Assembly (NCBI GenBank): GCA_028554645.1
Contig: JAQOOI010000074.1
Location: 620,001-684,000 of the forward strand
Reading direction: 5' to 3'
Source of the DNA: Omphalotus guepiniiformis
Lineage: Eukaryota; Basidiomycota; Agaricomycetes; Agaricales; Omphalotaceae
DNA length: 64,000 bases
Both the position numbers and the translations under genes were made by a program. Below are positions 58,100 through 64,000 of this stretch, one piece after another. The first letter of the stretch is position 1; each line of letters opens with the position of its first letter. Under the pieces are notes generated by a model, which did not search any database, was not told the DNA's origin, and saw only the letters and a list, made by a program, of their open reading frames with translations.

Positions 58100-60878
58100 A
58101 TGCCGCAAAAGGACCGAACCGGAGCGGCCCGCTCGCGATCATCATCCAGCACCAGAAGCTCGCGATTACACGACCACGCTGGTCCGGAGAGGCACTTCGC
58201 AGGCCACCACTTGCACTTGCCGCATCTTCTTCTTCATAACCACCACCAGCAAGTCAATCAAACAGAACAAGTGTCTGGATCTACATCTCTTTCTAGCCAT
58301 AACAAGCATCACCGACATACGGGCTTATCGAGGGAGGCAGCTAGGGATATAGCCGCTGCAATACTGTTGGGTTTCATTCAAGGCATCTGGCATCGAGTCT
58401 TTCTACCCCTTCTACCATTTGCGGCCATGTCTTCATCTGCTCAGGATCCACAGAATGTAGAAACGTCCGAAAGGACGTCTCTCTTAGGACATCATATTCA
58501 TAAGCCTCATTTGCCACACTGGAGGCATTCCTCTTCTTCCGAAGGCAATGAAAGTGAAGCTTCGCACAATTTCTCTGTCACGACTGAAACCACCAAGACG
58601 CGCTCTGTGACTTGGGGATTCTTGACTCTACTGGCTACTGTGGCTCTTGTTGTGCTTCTGTTATTCCGTGATAACTTACCGGATGCGGTGAAGTTGATAC
58701 CTTGGATTGGTGGGGATGTAAAGGATCCCATGGTTGCTGCTCTAGATATCTTGAACAAAGCGCCGGTCATTGTGAGTCCCGGTTATACCAACTCTATCAC
58801 GCGAACTGACTCCAAATACTTAGGATGGCCATATCGATCTGCCAATAGTTGCACGGTTTGCCTACGCCAACAATGTAACGGCAATTGATTTGAACACCAT
58901 GCCTGCTCACGTTGACATTCCTCGCCTCCGAAAAGGCAAGGTTGGAGGATTTTTCTGGTACGCAATATGGCCGTTCTGAATCCTCTGCTGCTTCTTTTCT
59001 TTTTTGTTTGTTTTCTTTCGAAACCCGTCATGTCCTGACGATATGGGTTAGGTCCGTTTACGTTGATTGCGCGAAGCCCGAGGCCGAAGGAGAAGAGTTT
59101 TTGAATGGAACTTGGAGAGTTAGGTTAGTATTCCATCTCACTCTGTGTTTGATCCTAGTCATGCTCGTAAATAATAACATTATTCTGGTTCTAGAGATAC
59201 TCTCGAACAGATTGATGTTTCCAACCTATTAATTGACAAGTACTCTGATGTGCGTCTATGTAATCTTCATGACTCGAATGCTCGCGATGGCTAACACGGG
59301 AGTCGGTTAAATTTCCGCTTCGTTGTGCAGACTTTTCAATTAGCCCTGAGCTCTAGTGATATCCGCACTGCTATTGGTAACGGTAAAATAGCCAGCCTCC
59401 TTGGCGTTGAAGGGTGCGTTCTTCTTTGTTTCATCTCACTTTTATCCCTTTACGGGATGTTAAAATATCAATCAATGCCAAAACATGGAGTGTGGTAGCC
59501 CTGTGGTAGCCCTCTTCCGTGATCTATTCGTTGCTTCAATGGTTGCCAGTACTCGTGCGTACTCACGCACAATTTCCTTCTAGTGGACATCAACTCGGCA
59601 ACTCAATCGCTGTACTTCGCCAATATCACGCGCTAGGTGTGCGCTATGTCACCTTGACCCACACATGTCACAACGCATTTGCGGATTCATGTGGATATCT
59701 TCCAGGAATAGAGCCTCTTCACGGCGGTTTGAGGTGAGTTGCCTTCATGTTGAATTCTCTCTGTCGTCACCGTAGTGCGTTCTCTCGGTAACGCTGCGCG
59801 AGACTCGTATATGACATCTTTCAATACCAATTCTGGCTGGAGTGCTTTTTTGATTTGATACAATGATAGGCTTTGAAGGGTCTGGGGAATTCTGGCTTAT
59901 TCGTCTTGGATTACTTGACATTTGCCATCATCTAATAATTGATGTATAAACATCCTGACTCCACGCCTTCCTGTTTCAATTCCGTCCGATATAACTATTT
60001 TGAGCCAATGCTGACATCGTAATCCAGTTCTCTAGGTTTGGCCCTCATCGATGAAATGAACCGACTCGGTGTCCTGGTAGATCTCTCGCACACATCAGAT
60101 GCAACGGCAACCCAAGCATTGAAGTACTCCAAGGCCCCCGTAATCTGGTCTCATTCTTCTGCTCGAGCGGTTCATAACGTTCCTCGTAATGTTCCCGATG
60201 AGGTATTGAAACTTGTGGGAACAGGGGAGGGTCAAAAGGATGCAGTCGTCATGGTGCGTTCTAAGTATGCTCTTTAAGGCATCCTCTGTGGGCACATGAT
60301 TATCTTATCGGCTAATCATCGCACTGTGCAACAACTTCTAGGTCAATTTTGCCCCACAGTTTGTCGCGCCCGACGGAGAGGCGGATGTCGTGGCAGTTGC
60401 TAATCACGTTGAACATATTGCCAATATTGCTGGGAAGAAACAGTCAGTGTCAAATTTGTATGACTATCGAAATACAATTCAGTGTAGCCATCTAGTGTTG
60501 GTTTAGGAAGTGACTTCGATGGCATATCGAGCACTCCGAAGGGTCTGGAAGACGTCTCCAAGTATCCTGCTTTGGTAAGCGAATTCTGTTATCCGAGGTT
60601 CCGTTCCGGTTCGGACTGTACCTTTCTCCATCCCCCTTGTTGTCTTGCCAACATACCTGAACTGACCTGGTCCGTATGCCCTGCAGATTGCTGAACTGTA
60701 CAGTCGCGGCTGGACCAAGTACGAACTTGCTGGACTGACGGGGGCTAACCTCCTACGTATCTTCGAAGGGGCAGAGAAGACAGCGAGGGAATTGAAGGCG
60801 AGTGGAATGCAGCCAGTGTTCGATCTATACGATAAGAGGACAGATATACCTGTCGTATCGAAGTCAGCAGTTGGGTAA
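58100..60878 (+). CDS. Membrane dipeptidase (renal dipeptidase family, M19)
   Basis: Zinc metallopeptidase cleaving dipeptides. Exon 1 is 58100-58771; seven or so further exons end at the stop at 60878. The N-terminal 170 residues are His/Ser-rich, followed by one membrane segment ([18 protein letters not shown]), so a type II membrane protein with the enzyme outside the cytosol. Catalytic motifs: DGHIDLPI (metal His and Asp), GGFFW, a GHQLGNS block, [53 protein letters not shown] and [10 protein letters not shown]. An internal ATG at 58427 ([10 protein letters not shown]) may be the true start; the 109 residues before it include a hydrophobic stretch ([25 protein letters not shown]). Intron 59734-60027 is 294 nt, unusually long. 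Confidence 0.9.
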
Positions 60879-63125
60879 ATATTCTTATCTTTGGAACAGG
60901 AAATATTTCACGAGCAATTAATCGGGCTGGGCGCCGAGGAACAGGTTATGAGTTTATGAGCAGGGTGCTGGGCGGGTTTCGTTCACCGTTTGTGCTTAAG
61001 AAACATCGGCTTATATCTGTCAGTCCTCATTGCTCAGCGGCCCCATCAACTACGTTTCCTGTGGGCTAAATCTTCTGTCTCAAGCAAGCACCTGTCAGCT
61101 ATTGTGGTGCGCCGGGCCCAATTATTCGAATCCAAATAATCAAAAAGCGACAGCTGCCCTCCGCGCCCTCCCTCTCCAATGCCTGCCACTCATGTAACCG
61201 CTTAATATGCCAGCAGGCATGGCCTTCAGGGTCGTTTTTCATTCGAACGTTTGTGATTCGCGATTGACCTTCCAAGGCTATTTTCTTGCTTGGGCTCCGT
61301 CGGGTCACCCGTGGGCTGTCGTTCCACTGCGATGATGCGCAGCACACGATGAATCGTACTGTCTTTTCCGACACAACACGGGGTAATCTGGAGATGATAG
61401 GCCCCGATGTGCTATGTAATGTGGTAATAAGACATGTTTTGTGTGCTGCACTGTGACCGTCATCCAAAGAAGTGGGACTTGTTCGCGATCCTTGCGAGCG
61501 TGCATCAAGTTTATGCATCTATTTGCTCTGCTCTGCCTTGCTCTGCTCTAAGGTCAATTTATTCCGATTGTGAGACGTATGTATGCCAGTCACTACTTCT
61601 CAGAGACTAGCTAATGCTACGGCGACAGATGAGCATTCCGAGGCTTTAGTAGACGATCTTCACCGAGTCAGCCGGTAGACGTGATCGATAAAATTTAACA
61701 CTGAACAGCGATCAACTGGGTCAGCCTATGTACAATGGCATACACAGACCACCTGCCGCTTCCTCGAACGAGAGTGTGGAAGTCATGGCCATCGGTTATT
61801 CCTTACTAAGTTACTTATTTACTTCAAACTGTGGAGGGTGAGCTAGGGTACTGCTAGGGTGAGTCTGGGGGTGATGACCCTTAATATTTCAGAAGAATGA
61901 ATTTGTGGTGCTTACTTACAAGCTTCATATTTAGCGGCCGAAGGCTCGATGAAACTCATCATGAAAGGACACGGGTGTACGGAATAACATGGATTTAGCA
62001 GGTTTCCTCGCCTCTCTCCTGAGGCGCACTCTTACAACGGACGCAATGTTCTCCGACATTACATTTTCTCAGCAGTGTCAGACCTCCGAGATGCGAGTTG
62101 GGACCGGGCAGAACAAAACACAACAACATACGAGAAAATAGCATGCACCTAAAACTTAGATCTTCATAGAGTTCCTCATTCTGCTGCTTAGTATATCTTG
62201 TTCGCATGCCCCACTAGTGTCCGCCCTCTTCGCTGGGCAGAAGCATGAAGGCTGTACATTGGATCATGGCGGAGTCAAAACTGATATTGAATGCCGAGGG
62301 CGCCAGAAGCTAAAAGGGTTTTAGGGCCGACCCGAAGCGTCATTAACAAACCAGTCTGAACTGGCTCACTGGACTCTGAGATCTTTGTTACAGTTGATGC
62401 AACGTTGATGATCGGTACACGGAGCTATTAGTTGCGAAGAACAAGCGCTCATATACATACTCAAAGAACGCGTGGCTCCTCGTGGCTATTACCGAACGGT
62501 CAATTCCTAGGACCTGGATAAAAAGGTGTATAATATTATACAGTAAGTATCTCTGTGCGTATGTGAATACACATTCAGGCTAGCTCCTATTTGGGCGTCT
62601 TGATACCTTTTGATAGAGACATCTACTCGGAACCGTTAGGTGAGCTTGCCTTGGTAGAGTTGGGGCCACAGGATCCAAATGAATGCCGCAGTTCACGCAC
62701 TAGCGTCCATATTTTCCAATTTCAGTCACTGCACTTATGGGAAAAATAGGCTCAAGAAGGAAACGTCGGACACTGCCTCCCGCAAAGCTGTTGTCCTTTG
62801 GTGAGAGTCCCTACGAGTCGCCCGCAGAAGAGATTGTCAATGTTTGTGGTGCTTCTGTAAAGAGTGCTATTTTGACCTTTAAAGCCAAGGAACTTTAGCA
62901 CTCTATTTTCATCGAGATATATCGGCAAGGAAGCACTCCTGATGTGACGATGCCTTTAATCAACGGGAAATTCCATGGGGAATTCGAATGATTTACAGTA
63001 CAGATGGAACGTCTGATCTTGCTCCCTATCATCTCCCTGACGATCTGGGAATACCGTCGGTATTTCAACCGGCTCAAAGGGAGCTAAGTGAAGGGAGTGA
63101 CTCTAAGAGTCGTGACAGGGATCTA
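60879..63125. other. Convergent 2.2-kb stretch, no gene seen
   Basis: Between the dipeptidase and UCH 3' ends. A small TGCTCTGCTCTGCC-type repeat lies at about 61524-61550. Open frames such as 61099-61518 (minus) lack family features. No terminal repeats found. Confidence 0.45.
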
Positions 63126-64000
63126 CTAATCCTCGTCCATGGCTTCCCCTTTCGTCTTCGCTTTTGCGATCCGTTCTCGCATGACTGTCTTTGCGGATTC
63201 TTTGGCGGGCTCTAGTCGTTTCGCCTTTGCAAGAGCAACCAGAAGAGAATGCACGAGTCCAACATGATTATGTCTTCGGAGGCTATTTTCGAACTGCAAC
63301 GCCAGGAACGAGGGTCATCATCGTACATATGCGGGTTGAAAAAAGGGGAAAATGGCTTACAGCCCATCGATCTCGCTTCGAATTTTCATTAGCAAGTTTT
63401 ACGACTAACTCGGCAGCTTCGGCTTGTTTTCCGGCAGCTTGGAGTTTTCTCAGCTCCTCTTGAAGTATGGGTAGAGGATCATCCCGCAAGGCAAGCAGGC
63501 TAAAGTCAAGCTATCAAGTGACATTCAAATTTGAGACTACAGGCGGCGTCTCGCTGAGGAACGAACGTACGGCTCCTGGAGGATATGTTCCTATTCGATT
63601 TTCAACGACCTCACTTCAATACAATCGGGTAAATGGTCGAATTTACACGTAGTATCGGGAAAACTGACCGTGCACGGTGAAGCCAGCCTTCTCCTGATTC
63701 GTAAAAAGCACCGTGCTTGACTGCATGTGGCTTCAGACCATCGAGCTCGTACACGGATCCCATCACAGGAAGATACACCACGAAGTGATATGCGTCCTCG
63801 GTTTGCCTAGGAAGGCCTAGACCGTCTAAAGAAATTGCGCTCGGTGGAGACAGGGAATTGTGGGCTTCTCTCAACCAGTCTGCGCTGGTAATTACGAGGC
63901 CCCGGGTCTGAGGATCCATTCCAGTGGTAAAATTCATGAGTTCGGCCAATTGCGGACCCGACTGAAGAGAAGGTATGTTTCCCAAAGCGTTCAGGACGGC
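63126..64000 (-). CDS. Ubiquitin C-terminal hydrolase UCHL5/UCH37-like, N-terminal part outside window
   Basis: Deubiquitinase associated with the 19S proteasome (through Rpn13) and, in animals, INO80. The window holds the C-terminal part: LGNIPSLQSGPQLAELMNFT, LVITSADWLREAHNSLSPPS, then EDAYHFVVYLPVMGSVYELDGLK with the catalytic His and Asp, and GEGWLHRAR, VVENRIGTYPPGA. After intron splicing comes the UCH37-type tail: LDFSLLALRDDPLPILQEELRKLQ, SKRDRWAFENSLRRHNHVGLVHSLLVALAKAK, ending in basic and acidic residues at the stop 63126. The tail distinguishes UCHL5 from UCHL1/L3 or YUH1. The catalytic Cys lies beyond 64000. Confidence 0.9.

Noticed and set aside
61099..61518. 139-codon minus-strand frame in the convergent region
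   Set aside because: No motif, odd composition, and lies where two 3' ends meet.
1..64000. tRNA, rRNA, CRISPR arrays, prokaryotic operons, viral genes
   Set aside because: I looked for T-loop GTTCGANTC contexts, regular spacers and polycistronic layouts and found none that hold up; this is a eukaryotic nuclear window.

Overview
This is nuclear DNA of a filamentous basidiomycete fungus, most likely an agaricomycete. The evidence is small, intron-rich genes on both strands with introns mostly of 49-75 nt, a Zn2Cys6 regulator, a polarisome Spa2, an expanded-type G-alpha, a secreted intradiol dioxygenase, and Ser/Pro-rich hyphal proteins. There are no operons and no prokaryotic signals. The species is not identified.

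Layout from left to right. 1-1041 (-): 5' part of an aromatic amino acid decarboxylase. 1399-3226 (+): TFIIIA. 3360-4748 (-): intradiol dioxygenase. 5489-8450 (+): coiled-coil/proline-rich protein. 8692-10041 (-) and 10165-10873 (+): divergent SPP2 and ISA2. 11888-13385 (+): protein with two Rap1-type Myb-like modules. 14307-15408 (-): Rho2-type GTPase. 15.4-18.4 kb: no gene seen. 18387-19463 (-) and 19660-20894 (+): divergent HOP2 and LEU5-like CoA carrier. 21118-23572 (+): Zn2Cys6 factor. 23937-24359: hAT-like MITE. 25933-29717 (+): ankyrin protein. 30269-33558 (-): Spa2. 33740-35087 (-): 3-ketoacyl-CoA reductase. 35867-36690 (-): Ser/Gly-rich single-pass membrane protein. 36903-37094: SINE-like retroposon. 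37248-37758 (-): YCII protein. 37934-40334 (-): amino-acid permease. 41099-42007 (+): cupin protein. 42352-44055 (-): bacterial-type mannose-1-phosphate guanylyltransferase. 44444-45507 (-): PAXX-like end-joining factor. 45982-48197 (-): G-alpha. 48.2-52.7 kb: gene-poor. 52708-53439 (-): mitochondrial membrane coiled-coil protein. 53672-55821 (-): fumarate reductase with cytochrome b5. 56121-57388 (-): nicotinamide riboside kinase. 58100-60878 (+): membrane dipeptidase. 60.9-63.1 kb: no gene seen. 63126-64000 (-): C-terminal part of UCHL5/UCH37.

The genes are mostly unrelated housekeeping and regulatory functions, with no metabolic cluster. Polarity and signalling genes are loosely scattered (Rho2, Spa2, G-alpha). 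Gene models were built by hand from reading frame, splice sites and family similarity. For the models where every exon boundary was fixed, exon lengths sum to a multiple of three.

The most unusual features are: six introns that only work with a GC-AG donor and one candidate GA-AG intron flanked by an 8-bp direct repeat; a 7-nt microexon encoding the Rho switch I; an actinobacterial-looking ManC with a eukaryotic coiled-coil N-terminus and four introns; a fungal PAXX-like protein; a G-alpha with Ala in place of the catalytic Gln; an intact hAT-type MITE with an 8-bp target duplication; and a poly(A)-tailed retroposon with a 14-bp target duplication.
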